This document shows, in pieces, positions 10,564-20,462 of a DNA stretch of 64,000 bases. Source of the stretch: Nothophaeocryptopus gaeumannii (lineage: Eukaryota > Ascomycota > Dothideomycetes > Mycosphaerellales > Mycosphaerellaceae); assembly GCA_031771865.1 (NCBI GenBank), contig JASISA010000022.1:806001-870000 (forward strand). Direction: 5' to 3'. Below the pieces are notes generated by a model. The model was not told the origin of the DNA, ran no database searches, and worked only from the letters and a program-made list of their open reading frames with translations. The position numbers and the translations under genes were made by a program. Every line of letters begins with the position of its first letter. Position 1 is the stretch's first letter.

Positions 10564-12278
10564 TTATGATCCTCTCCCCCCTCTCAACTTATCATACCTA
10601 AGCACCGCACCAGTAAGAACATTCGCTCCGTCCGCACATGCCTCTGGGCTCGAGTACTCTGCCGGGTTGTGGCTTATACCGTCCCGACATGGGACGAAAA
10701 TCATGCTTGTCGGGCAGTGTTTGGAGGTGTATACCGAATCATGACCGGCGCCACTTGTCATGAACTTGCCCCAGCTGCCAATGTCGAGACCTTTGACATC
10801 GCTTTGACCACCGACAGCAGCACCAGCCTCTTGTACACACTTGATACAGTCATCGTGGAAGTTCGTTGCCGGACTGACGAAATCTGTTCTCCACTCGACT
10901 GAGCATTGTCTGTCTGACGGTGCGCAGTTGGCATTGACGCCCTCGGAATCCTTGCCTGCAACAATAGCATCGAAAGCTGCTTTACATTCTGCTTCCACGG
11001 CATCGACAGTCTCGTTCTTCGGGGCACGGATATCAAGGCTGAATCGTACGAGTCCGGGAACTGTGTTCGTTGAGCCGGGTTCAAGTGTGAGGATGCCAGT
11101 AGAAGCAAGTGCTTTGTGTCTGTAAGCGATCCTATGGCTGGCCAGTATCATCTTTGAAGCGGTAAGCAGTGAGTCGGCTCTGTGTTGGAAGCTCGTCGCG
11201 CCTGTGTGAGCATCTCGACCCTTCACGGTAAGTGTAAACCATTTGTAGGCTTGTACACCCTTTACGACTCCAATCCGACGATTCTCGGCTTCTAGAATCG
11301 GGCCCTGCTCTATGTGCAGCTCGAAATGCCCAGCCATAGGCGTGCTCTTATAGCTAGCTGGTGTGGAACCGAGATAACCGATACGCTCGAGCTCGGACTT
11401 CATTGTTGCCGTATCATCCGCGGGTATCACCGACTTCAAATCGTGAGCATCCTCGAGCGTAATGTCTTCAGCCCAGACTCCACTCGCGACCATAGACTTG
11501 GGGAAACGAGCACCTTCCTCGTTCGTCCAATTTACAACACCAACCGGGAAATTTGTCTCGATCCAGTTGTCATTCATGGTTCGGAGCATTTCGACAGCAG
11601 CTGTGACACCGAGGATTCCATCGTATCTGCCACCACTCGGCTGTGTATCAAGATGACTGCCAGCATACGTGGGGTTTCCAGTTTCCCTGCCTGGTCGTAC
11701 TGCGAACTGATTACCCATAGCGTCGTGATGCACTTTGCAGCCAAGAGCTGTGGTAGTCTCAGCGAACCAGTCACGGACTTGCTTGTCCGCGTCTGAGAGC
11801 GAGAGTCTGGACATGCCCACATCTGTCGGTTCGCTTGAGAGTAAAGGTCAGCAAATGCAGTCTCCTCTGTCTAACAACCCGTCATCTTTATTGTGGCAAG
11901 CAGGATACATGTTCAGCTGGCCGTTCAAATCATCAAGCCTCCACGAGAATGAAGGACAGACATTAATTGTGCATATTGAAAGGATGACCAGGAAGAATAA
12001 AAGATAACACGCTCAAACACAGTGAACTGGACTTACTCTCCCCATCGTTCCCCTTTTCCCCACTCGCTCGTTGAGTGAAGGTCGTTCATCAGTCGGTCCT
12101 GGTTGATTCTCAGACTGGCAAAGTCGCGTTCATCCATGTCCGCCACAGCTATGGCGCGTCGCGAAGAAAGAGCGAATGCCCTGTAGGCGATTCGCTGCGG
12201 GCGTGCATGCCATGATGCTCGTACAGAACAGAAGGTAGTAGTCTTGAGAGCTTTCGCTGGTGGAAGAAGTGAGAGCAT
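10564..12278 (-). CDS. M20-family amidohydrolase (N-carbamoyl-amino-acid / ureidopropionate hydrolase type)
   Basis: Zinc- or manganese-dependent hydrolase of peptidase family M20. Members cleave N-carbamoyl amino acids, beta-ureidopropionate or allantoate in nitrogen salvage. Exons 12278-12037 and 11833-10564 (intron 203 nt, phase 2) give 503 aa. Metal-site motifs are present: GSHLDTQPSGGRYDG, then NWTNEEGARF, then HFELHIEQGP and a late SGAGHDSVY. The dimerisation/lid domain lies between (GRDAHTGATSFQHRADSL). The first about 45 residues are rich in Arg and Ser and lack acidic residues, which could be a mitochondrial presequence; an internal Met (MDERDF) would give a shorter form. Which carbamoyl substrate is used cannot be told from sequence. 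Confidence 0.85.
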
Positions 12279-12977
12279 CTTTCGGGGGACGTGTCGTAGG
12301 ACGGTGGTCGGTGGTCGGTGCTCTGCTCTTTCCCTTGGCGGCGGCTGACTCTTGGCGATACCCTTGAAGAACGCAATCGTCCTCTCCTCTAAAGGCGACG
12401 TCGAGGAAGAGACGATGTTGAGAACGAGGCAGATAAGTCGAAGGATAAGAGCGAGAGATCAAGACATGCGACTTCAGCCCGGAAAATGTTCAATGGCAAA
12501 TCAGGAGATGCGATTGGGGTGTCTTAGTCATGAGAAATGCTTGCCCGCCTTTTCGCTTGTTGATAGGGCATGCGAGTGCCATATGTACAGATGATCTCTC
12601 AGATCACCTGGCTTGCTCGCATGTGTAGGAAGTGCCGGTAGGTAGGGTGTTTTTGCAAGCACATCCGGAGACACTGTCTCAAAACAGGAGAATGATAGGG
12701 TGACACAGGATGAAATATTGACACAACACCGAACGCCAGGCAGACTGGATTTTCTACGCTTATCCGTTAAGGAGCCAGTGGCCTTTCTCATCTGAAACAT
12801 CAGATTCTAAAGCTCCAGCGCACGTCCGACTTGCATGGCACTCGAGGCTCAACCCGGAATCGTCTACCAGCCGGGAGCGAACGAGGTCTCCGCCGGAGCA
12901 TCCGCCGTGTTGTCCTCCCAGTTGCCCTGCACGCCTCCGTTTGGTGGAGCGACATCGTCCCATCCAGACTCCTTCTC
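12279..12977. other. Intergenic, no gene supported
   Basis: The 700 nt lie between the hydrolase start and the eS10 stop codon. Shadow frames only; the eS10 3' UTR and the hydrolase promoter must lie here. Confidence 0.5.
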
Positions 12978-13596
12978 CTAGTTGGAAGCTGGTGGGGCGC
13001 CGCCGCGACCACGACCAAAGCCGCCACGGAACTCTGGGTTGAAGCTGCCTGGGGCACCACCCTCCTTGTTCTCACGGTCGCCGAAACCACCCTCGCGACG
13101 GCGGTAACCACCCTCGCGGTCACCACGTGGGCCGCCACGGCCACCACCACGGCGCTCACGGTCGTCGCCGCCCAACATACCGCGTGGAGGAGCGTGCGAG
13201 CGCTGCTGCTTGACGTGGGTCTGAGGAACGATCTCGGCTGGAAGGTGGAGCCATTCGCGGAGGTAGTCGAGGCCCTCTGGGGTGAGAGTGTAGTAGTACC
13301 ACTGCCACGAGAACTGGGTCTTGAGGTAGCCGCGCGAGGTGAGGGACTGGCAAGCCTTGATGACCTGAAGGTTTGTTAGAGAATGTAAACAACGGGAAAT
13401 AGTCGAGAAGACCATACGTAGAGGTTCTTGGTGTCGATCTCGCCGTGCTTTGGCTGGTTGAAGTCTTTCTTCGCGACGAGTACGCCCTCCTTGAAGAGGT
13501 ACTCGTGGATCTTCTTGCGGTCGTCCTTTGGGATCAACCTATAGCGCGCGTGTCAGTGTGATACTCTTTGCACCTGGAATGGAGTCCTGCGTACAT
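12978..13596 (-). CDS. RPS10: 40S ribosomal protein eS10 (RPS10)
   Basis: Component of the small ribosomal subunit beak. Exons 13596-13595 (only the bases AT), 13538-13418 and 13364-12978 give 169 aa. The protein starts MLIPKDDRKKIHEYLFKEG and continues through VAKKDFNQPKHGEI, QSLTSRGYLKTQFSWQWYYY and LTPEGLDYLREWL, the winged-helix core of the family. It ends with a long Arg/Gly tail (GGGRGGPRGDREGGYRRREGG) of the length usual in fungi. The start codon is split by a 56-nt phase-2 intron (AT, then G). The gene is divergent from SDE2, with 241 nt between the start codons, so they may share a promoter region. Confidence 0.92.
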
Positions 13597-13837
13597 CTTG
13601 GCGGTGTTGAAGTGGTTGGCAAGACGTTGTGTTTTAACTGGGCGGCCGTGATGTCTCGCAGTCAAGTTGGTGATCGCGAATGGGGATTTTGAGGTGCGTC
13701 GGCGGATCAGAGCGCCGATCTTGGCTTGGCACGCCAGCCACAGGTGGTGCCGCTCCTATCTTCACTTGATCTCCATCTCTACGCTCTCACCTTTGCAAGA
13801 GACATCCAGCGCAAAGTCTGTCGCATCGTCAATCAGC
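13597..13837. promoter_or_regulatory. Shared divergent promoter region of RPS10 and SDE2
   Basis: The 241 nt separate the start codons of two divergent expressed-type genes, so both promoters must lie here or extend into the neighbours. I see no unambiguous TATA or factor site. Confidence 0.5.
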
Positions 13838-14722
13838 ATGGCTCAACAGGACGAACGTACAGTCAACGTGCTGCTGGCGACATTTGCCGGCCTTGGACTT
13901 CCACGCACCCTCTCGCTCCCGACGAAAGCTTCCGCCTCAGTCGGTCAGGTCTACGAGACCATCTACTCCCGCCTCCCAGCTTCGGCGCGGTCACTTCTAA
14001 TCACGACCGTCTCCAACAAGCAGCTTTTGTCTTCAGATGACCAGCCGATCACAACTCTCCTCAGCTCCACTTCCGACACACTCCTCTCCCTCCGTCTCAG
14101 TAGAAGATTATGTGGTGGTAAGGGAGGGTTCGGCTCTCAACTACGTGCCGCCGGTGGGCGCATGAGCAGTCGCAAGAGCAGAGCAAACCAGAATCAAAAT
14201 GTGAATGGCTCAAATCGTAATCTGGATGGCCGAAGGCTGCGCACAGTAGACGAGGCGAAACGGTTAGCGGAGTATTTGGCGATCAAGCCGGAGATGGAGA
14301 AGAAAGAGAAGGCCGAGCGCAAAAAGCGATGGGAGGCTGTCGTGGAGGCCGCGGAGAGAAGGGAGGAGGAGATCAAGGCCGGCAAGGGTGGCGCAAACAG
14401 AGGTCGCTTGGATGCCGAGTACGTGGAGAGTAAGGAGTTGGCGGAGGAGAAAACGCGGGAGGCGGTGCTTAAGGCTATGAGAGAGGGAATGCTGGAGCGC
14501 ACTGGCAGTGAGAGCTCTGTAGATGAGGCGGAAAACAGCGAGGATGAGGAGGGAGAGGAAAGCTCTGGCTCAAGCGAGAGTGCGAAACCTCAAGCATCGA
14601 ATGCTGCTGGCGGCAGGAACTTCTTTGGCTGGGACGAAGAGGACGAGAGTTCTGAGGATGACGAAGAGGAGGTGAATCAATCTCCTCAAACATACGAAGG
14701 CAAAGGCAAGAGCAAAGCATGA
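13838..14722 (+). CDS. SDE2: Sde2, ubiquitin-fold splicing and genome-stability factor
   Basis: Single exon, 294 aa. In fission yeast Sde2 is made as a ubiquitin-like precursor that deubiquitinating enzymes cut after a Gly-Gly. The released fragment, starting with Lys, joins the spliceosome and promotes excision of particular introns. Here residues 8-92 form the ubiquitin-like fold and are followed by the diagnostic GGKGG at 93-97, so cleavage is expected between Gly94 and Lys95. The segment GGKGGFGSQLRAAGGRMSSR is the most conserved part of the family. Downstream come a basic coiled-coil (about 155-215) and an acidic Ser/Glu-rich tail with GWDEEDESSEDD. The start chosen (MAQQDERTVNVLL) fits the family; an upstream in-frame extension is unlikely. 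Confidence 0.88.
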   Translation: MAQQDERTVNVLLATFAGLGLPRTLSLPTKASASVGQVYETIYSRLPASARSLLITTVSNKQLLSSDDQPITTLLSSTSDTLLSLRLSRRLCGGKGGFGSQLRAAGGRMSSRKSRANQNQNVNGSNRNLDGRRLRTVDEAKRLAEYLAIKPEMEKKEKAERKKRWEAVVEAAERREEEIKAGKGGANRGRLDAEYVESKELAEEKTREAVLKAMREGMLERTGSESSVDEAENSEDEEGEESSGSSESAKPQASNAAGGRNFFGWDEEDESSEDDEEEVNQSPQTYEGKGKSKA

Positions 14723-14826
14723 GGTCGGGATCAAGAATGCAAAAGATTTTTCAACCCTCCAAATGAGTATCATTTGAGTGATGGAGCTATCATTGTAGAC
14801 GGAAGTGGATCTAGAAACTCGCGATC

Positions 14827-15056
14827 CGAGGGATGGTGACAAAACTCACTGCCGCCTTCTCGCTAGTTACCACGTCTTTAGACGCTGCTGAGCGCGACGG
14901 CAAGACTCTACAAGTTACGATCGCTATAGAGTGTCAGATTCTAGGTCTTAGTGCCTCTCTACGATGCACTGCGATTTTGCGCTTGAAGCGTCGCACTCGG
15001 GGTACTCAAAAAGATACAGACGTGAGAGAGGCAACCAGCTTTGTCACCTACCCTCG
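14827..15056 (+). mobile_element. MITE-like inverted-repeat element, copy 1
   Basis: A 230-bp noncoding element with imperfect terminal inverted repeats of about 27 bp. The left end reads cgagggatggtgacaaaact; the right end, read from the opposite strand, is cgagggtaggtgacaaagct. It shares ends and internal stretches with copies at 15776 and 48519. It has no coding capacity, so it would need a transposase supplied in trans. A clear target-site duplication is not visible. It ends 10 nt from the stop codon of the small minus-strand gene next to it. Confidence 0.7.
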
Positions 15057-15065
15057 ACCGCGCAC

Positions 15066-15521
15066 TCAGACCAGCTCGCCACTATGCTCCAAGTCCAGCG
15101 CCGCCTTGAACGAAGCTGAAAGGTCCGCATCACTCGGTCTGGAAGTGCCGAACCATTTCAGGACCTTCGACTTCTTCTTCAGGCCTTCGACACTCACGCG
15201 ATGGAGCGCTCGGCCGTACTTCTCAAGTGCCTCGCAACAGACTCGCTCCCCCTCTTCGGAGTCTGGATGCAATCGCGCCGCTTGACCTGCTTATGTGTTA
15301 GCTCCACATAGGAGTCGAGCAACAGCGAAGATGCAACACGTACCTGCACAAATGGTCGGTCCGTTTTGGAAGGTGGTGAGCTCTGCTTTACCAGTACGAC
15401 ACGCCGCCGAACTGGGATCGCGGCATAGGATCTTCAAGTCTTTGAAGGTGTAGAAGTGATCTGAGATGTCGATTCCGTATGGACCCTCGCGTAGGCACGA
15501 GACGGTGAGAGGTTTGCACAT
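15066..15521 (-). CDS. Small orphan protein, 132 aa
   Basis: Exons 15521-15344 and 15286-15066 are joined by a 57-nt intron with good signals (GTACGT...CTAAC...CAG, phase 1). The first half is Cys-containing (MCKPLTVSCLREG, KILCRDPS, AACRTG, TICAG). The second half is charged with a basic patch (VEGLKKKSKVLKWFG). It begins MC without a signal peptide. It loosely recalls the many small Cys-rich ascomycete proteins that begin MC, but I do not recognise a family and assign no function. The intron phase and the absence of stops across both exons are the main support. Confidence 0.5.
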
Positions 15522-16504
15522 GATGTCTGCATGTTACTGCTGTGCCGTGAGTAGTGCTAAGACAGAGCGAAGTCTGAGAGGAGTTGTCAGATATAAAGGA
15601 GAGCAAACAGAAAGGTGACCAGGTGAAGAATGCAAGTCTAGTTCCACATTGAGGTGTTTTCTACCTTCACAATAAGGATCACATGCAAATATGTCATGTG
15701 TTAGTCTTCACAGAGAAGTTTCCTGCGTACAATGAAATAAGGCTACGCGCTTGCCATAGACAATGCGTCGATGCACGAGGGCGGGTAACAAAGCTCACTA
15801 CGGTCTCTCGCCAGGCGTTGTTCTCTCCGGTACTGCTAAGCGCGACGATGGCAGCCCGGAAGACTGAGGCCCGAATCCCGTTCTGCTTGAACACTTCTTG
15901 GAACGCTCATCTCAGAAAACGATTTTGTTTCTTGATTATCTCCCGCTGGCCATTCATGCACAAGGAGAGTCGTTTTCGATTCAGATTTCGCTTCAAAATC
16001 GCTGATATTGGGCATCAATCGACTCGAGATACGTTTGTATGATTCTGATTGCTCTGCCATTATCAGTGAACACAGTATGCAAGTGGCGGGCGTCCTTTCG
16101 CTACCACGCCTCGTCAGGAAACATATTTCCGCAGAATTGGCAATCATTTGACGAGCAAGCTCCAGGATAGCTGTGACATTTCAGAGCGGCGGTGCTTATG
16201 ATCGGCCTTCACTCTCCATAGAAAGCATCAGCTGTAGGTTGGTCATATTATGTGAAAACCGGTCTTTGAATAGACATGCCTGAGGAACGAAGTGATTCAC
16301 GGCAAGCTGAAGTTCGCGTAGCGAATGCCTTATTTTTCCATATCCGGCTCGAATCTCACGATCGTACGGTAAGCGTTGAACGAAACCTGTTGGTGGTTCA
16401 CCGTAGAAGATTACACCCACTTTGACGCAGAGTTCTCCCAATAGAGGTATATCAAATGCGACACCGCGGAGATAGTGCGGGATCAGTTGCGCGTGCCTTC
16501 TTCG
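15522..16504. other. Intergenic with a partial MITE copy
   Basis: About 1 kb lies between the small orphan gene and the acetyltransferase gene. It contains the left part of a MITE-like element at 15776. An 81-codon minus-strand frame at 16196-16441 has no recognisable features. Confidence 0.5.
15776..15870 (+). mobile_element. MITE-like element, truncated copy 2
   Basis: The left terminus (cgagggcgggtaacaaagct) is followed by about 70 nt closely matching copy 3, including the shared stretch ttctctccggtac. No matching right terminus is found in the next 400 nt, so the copy looks truncated. Confidence 0.55.
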
Positions 16505-17278
16505 CTATCGTTTGGGCAGAATGTCCATTACCCCAACCTCCCTCTGCATCACCACAGCCCCCTGCGGATCCAGGCGTCGGTAATAGCCTGGCTCTCTTGC
16601 CACCTCTCGGAATCCTCGTTTGTGATACCACTGTAGACCATCGTTGTTGGCCTCCCAGACATGGGCACCAATGCTTGACACGCCATAGTCGTCGATGGCG
16701 CGTCTCGTGAGGACCTGCAACATGTGCGAGGCAATTCCATGGTGCCGGTAAGGAGACAACAGCACGAGCGTAGACAGATACAGCATCGGCGACTCGACTT
16801 GTCCTGGCGTGACTGGGGACTTTGGGCGAGAGAGGAGACGGCAGCGAATGGCACCCACGAGGCGACCCTTCTGCTGACCTTCCATTGCAGGGTCATCGTG
16901 CCAGATTGCAATAAGGGTGATGTTGTTGGCCAATGAGTCTTCGACAATCTCCTTGTAGAACTTGTCGCCGTAAGGAATAGGAAGCAGTAAGCCAGTGAGG
17001 CGTTTGAGGTGCGGTATGTCCTCTTTTAAGCAGGCTCGGAGTTCGACATTGCTCGGCAGAGGCTTCAGGTGAGCACCAAACGCTGCTGATGCCCGTGATG
17101 CGAGTTTGGTATCGGCTGAAGGCACAGCGACTGTTGACTCGGCCACCGTTGGGGGTCGAGATGGTAATTGAGCGGATGCGGGCTCAGGTGTCATTGTCTT
17201 TGCTGTCTTTGCTTCAGCCTGTGGTTCGGTGACGGCTTTTGGCTTGTTCAGCCAGGCCATCAGCGACGACTGTGGCAT
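16505..17278 (-). CDS. NAA50: GNAT N-acetyltransferase, Naa50-like
   Basis: Single exon, 257 aa. Naa50 (San) is the GNAT subunit associated with NatA that acetylates protein N-termini starting with Met. The GNAT core runs from about residue 78 (VELRACLKEDIPHLKRL) through LLPIPYGDKFYKEIVED, a family signature, to the acetyl-CoA pyrophosphate loop YRHHGIASHML and the late WYHKRGFREV motif. Compared with animal Naa50 it carries about 75 extra residues at the N-terminus, low in complexity. These begin QSSLMAWLNKP, a loose match to a PCNA-interacting motif. Divergent from MIC19, with 200 nt between start codons. Confidence 0.8.
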   Translation of the reverse strand: MPQSSLMAWLNKPKAVTEPQAEAKTAKTMTPEPASAQLPSRPPTVAESTVAVPSADTKLASRASAAFGAHLKPLPSNVELRACLKEDIPHLKRLTGLLLPIPYGDKFYKEIVEDSLANNITLIAIWHDDPAMEGQQKGRLVGAIRCRLLSRPKSPVTPGQVESPMLYLSTLVLLSPYRHHGIASHMLQVLTRRAIDDYGVSSIGAHVWEANNDGLQWYHKRGFREVAREPGYYRRLDPQGAVVMQREVGVMDILPKR

Positions 17279-17478
17279 TGTGCATCGTGTTCAGCAGCCT
17301 GCTCAATGATGTTTGTGTTAACGCGTGTAGTAAGTATGTAATATGTACTTCAAGTACGTGAGGGAGGGCGCGATGTGGGGGATGCTTCGGGGTTCGGAGG
17401 TGGTCGGGAGAAGCTTCGACAGCACTGCAACGGCCAGCAACAAACCAGTCGACTTCACGCCAGCAAGATACTAAAGGT
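17279..17478. promoter_or_regulatory. Divergent promoter region of NAA50 and MIC19
   Basis: Only 200 nt separate the two start codons, so regulatory sequence is likely shared. No specific site is assigned. Confidence 0.45.
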
Positions 17479-18184
17479 ATGGGCAGCGGGAGCTCCAAAC
17501 CGGAGCAACAACACGTCTTTAATGCGTATGAAAGTCGATCCAGAAGCCGTTGGGACCTGCCGACTGACATGCGACCAGCGACGCGCCGGTGAGGTTAAGC
17601 CAATCCGTGATTAACTCCCTTCAGAGCAGCCCTGAGGTATGCCATTTCTCTCCATGCGCCGGCTGAACATTGGACACAAACGCTCACTGATTGTCAAGAC
17701 CGACTCAACGCGCGCAGAAGAGCTTGAGCTCAAGATCCAACAACGAGTCAACAGCGAACTACAGCGAATCCGCGACTCTCAAGCCAAGAAACTCGACTCC
17801 CTGACCGCTTCTCTCACCACCGATCCTTCCAAAGAGGGCGCAGGCTCTTCCGAACCCCAGCGCGACCCAAACAGCCTCTTCTCCCATCTCAGCTCGCCCT
17901 TCTACCACGACTGGAGCAAGAAGGAGCCCGTCACACCCGAGAACCCACAATCAGCTCGCTCGCACGAAAGCGTAAATAAGGAGATCATGGACCTACGTCA
18001 AAAACTGGAGCAGCGAAAAAAGCTGGAGCAGGTGCCACCGGGGGTCGAAAAGGCCAAGGAGAGCCTCGTGCAATGTCTGCGCTTGAAGGATCGCAGACCG
18101 CTGGACTGCTGGCAGGAGGTGGAAAGCTTTAAGCAGCAAGTCGGAAAGCTGGAGAAGGCATTCATTCAAAAAGCTGGAAGATGA
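17479..18184 (+). CDS. MIC19: MICOS complex subunit MIC19
   Basis: Inner-membrane organising protein that supports mitochondrial crista junctions and faces the intermembrane space. Exons 17479-17525, 17579-17636 and 17699-18184 give 196 aa. The introns are 53 and 62 nt (phases 2 and 0). The start MGSGSSKPEQQ fits N-myristoylation (Gly2, Ser6), as known for Mic19. The second exon encodes APVRLSQSVINSLQSSPE and the third begins TDSTRAEELELKIQQRV, the conserved helical block of the family. A C-terminal segment has two Cys (QCLRLKDRRPLDCWQEVE) in a CHCH-like arrangement, followed by a short amphipathic helix. Without the two small 5' exons the protein would lack its myristoylation site. Confidence 0.85.
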
Positions 18185-18369
18185 TGCTGTACGATCTGAT
18201 AGAAGAGTAAGGAGTGTACATTATCCTAGTGTATCAGCACCCAAAAGCGAGACCTGCGGATACAAGCATATATTCAGGGCCCAGTGACCTCCAGTCGAGC
18301 ACGGACAACTCGCTGTTTCCTAAACACTGATAGCGTTTTTAGAGATAGGAAGATCGATGTCTCGCAAAT

Positions 18370-18970
18370 ATGCAGACGAACAATGGTACTCTTGTGCATC
18401 ACCTTCCCGGGCATTCAGCAGGAGAAGGAGATCAATTCCTTACAATTGCGGATTACTTCGATGCGAGCAAAGCAGGCGAAGAAGGGGGCACACAACACAA
18501 CGGCGCACGCTTGAGAGCACAGCGCCGCCACAGCGAGGTAGCACGAGAAGCTCGAGAACCATGTCGACCCGTGGATAATCCACTTGCAGTAGCAACGGGC
18601 ACCTCTCATCCTCCTCAGCCGCCTAGATCCTCCTGCGAACACGAAAGATTCTGGGACCTTTTCCTGGCCCGAGGCCCTATCTCCAACCTAGGATTCTTCT
18701 TCGAGCTCAACGATCAGGAAGGGCTTCAAGACTGTATGGGAAGCTTCTGCCGATAGCTACGAGTCGGACGTGACTCCAAATAGAGAGTACCGGGCGATGT
18801 ATGCAGATAAGTCGGTATGGATGTCAATGAGCGTCGCGATGGAGGACATTGCTATCTCCTCCACCAACCATTTCGTTCAAGCGCTTGAATATGCCAGTGA
18901 TTACTCATTTGATGAAGTGCCTGTACAATTGATACTAGCGCTAGGAAAGTTGTTAATAAGAGGATACTAA
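18370..18970 (+). CDS. Possible small gene of unknown function
   Basis: Two in-phase exons can be proposed: 18370-18586 (MQTNNGTLVHHLPG...VDNPLA) and 18693-18970 (DSSSSSTIRKGFKTVWEA...LLIRGY), joined over a 106-nt GT-AG interval. The second frame contains reasonable-looking sequence (SADSYESDVTPNREYRAMY). No domain is recognised, the donor site is weak, and base composition is not clearly coding. It may be noncoding. Confidence 0.25.
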
Positions 18971-19365
18971 TTTAATACTAGCTACTTTGTGGACTTTTCC
19001 GTTTCTGGATCAATCCGTTACATACTACCAGGAGAAAGCTATGCCTTGCATCATTCCTGAAATCTTGTCATGGAAGGCGAGCGGGAAGATTCAACGTTTG
19101 GCATTGTGCTGACTAAGCTCGAGCGTGCCGGTGGGCGCGCTCTGAGTTCGCATGCCAGTCGAGATGCATAATCACTTGCCACTGCTTGTCGATTGGTCGA
19201 AGAGAGTACTGTACATACTTCGAAAGGGTTGACGTCGCACACAGTATAGGGCTGTACTTTTTAACATTCCGGTGACCGGTCCAGCTCGGTGTGGCTTGGC
19301 TTGGGCTGTGCAGATGAGCGAGGATGAGTCACTTCCACTCACTCCGACCCATAGCCGCTCACTTT
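18971..19365. other. Upstream region of the bZIP gene
   Basis: About 400 nt without a gene. It contains a perfect TGAGTCA element at 19325-19331. Confidence 0.45.
19325..19331 (+). promoter_or_regulatory. AP-1/Gcn4-type site TGAGTCA
   Basis: A perfect 7-bp TGA(C/G)TCA palindrome, the classic bZIP binding site, lies just upstream of a bZIP gene. Autoregulation is an inference; one 7-mer can occur by chance. Confidence 0.4.
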
Positions 19366-20245
19366 ATGTCTATTCAAAAGAAGCCTGACGCCAGGTCCAA
19401 TCTCTGCCTCAGCACCAGGAACAAGGTCTTCAGACCACTCCTACTCCTTCCTTCCCCCCACCACCACCACCACCGCTAGGCCTCGGCGCAAGAGGCCGCC
19501 GTATTTAGTGCAACAATGGTCACCGGAGCAGGAACAGCAGGTGTCGCACGCCAAGGATGGGCCATTGCAATTGAGCCAAGTCGACGACGGACTCCAATCT
19601 GTTGATTGGATTTTGCAAGACTCATCTTACTACGATCTATCGCTATTCGATCTGCCTACGACTACCCTGGACGCCTCTACTACTTCTACTCTCTACGAGA
19701 CTGCCTACGATGAATCCGATATGCAGACTATTCAGTCTATGATCGACTCTTCTGCCACCGGGAGCTACCAACATGGAAATCATGACTGGGGCAACCCACC
19801 TCCATCCACCGCGACTACCTCCCCTTTGAACGTCGCTGGCCACATGAACGCGAGAGATATCTCACAATCCTACTCTGCGGATTCTGGCTCACCTGAAACC
19901 TCACCCGACTTTGGCGATAGCATTCTTGTTCCCTTCCCTGATCTTGGACACTCGAGCCGAAGGCCTAACTCCAATGCCTCTCGTTCTGGATCGGGCGTAC
20001 ATGCACCCAATCGCTCTCCCCCGCCAACCGGAGGGTCTCCTGAAGGCTCAGACGGCAAGATTCGCAAACGACAACGTAACACGGAAGCGGCTCGTCGGTA
20101 TCGTCAACGTAAGGTCGACAAGGTTGACGACCTCGAAGAGGCCCTAAAGGCCATGACCAAGGAACGTGATGAGCTTCGACTCAAGCTTGCTCGTTCGGAA
20201 GCCGAAGCGGATGTTTTGCGCGGAATGGTTGGCAAGAGAGTTTGA
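19366..20245 (+). CDS. bZIP transcription factor
   Basis: Nuclear DNA-binding regulator. The basic region KRQRNTEAARRYRQRKVDK carries the NxxAAxxxRxRK bZIP signature. It is followed by a leucine zipper (VDDLEEALKAM, ERDELRLKL, ADVLRGM) that ends the protein, a layout seen in fungal JlbA/IDI-4/Gcn4-like factors. The long N-terminal part is acidic and Ser/Thr-rich, as expected for an activation domain. The start is uncertain: the bZIP frame is open but has no ATG until codon 72 of the main exon. A phase-consistent first exon at 19366-19394 (MSIQKKPDA) spliced to 19480 gives 264 aa. An alternative is the well-placed ATG at 19515 with an intron ending near 19620. The zipper half is certain; the 5' model is not. 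Confidence 0.75.
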
Positions 20246-20462
20246 GCTTTCTTTGTACTTTTGGAAATTCCCTTAGACTTGGACTTAGATCACTCCCTGT
20301 GTTCACAAGATAGGTTGAGGGATTGGAGATTAGAGCTTTGTGCTATGAAAATCAATAGAGAATTTTGATGATTACTCGCGCCAGCTGTTACAGCATCATT
20401 TCCGATTTTAAGGGTATCTCGTTATGATAACGTGCTTGTGTGCTTCTTCCTCAAAACAAAGT

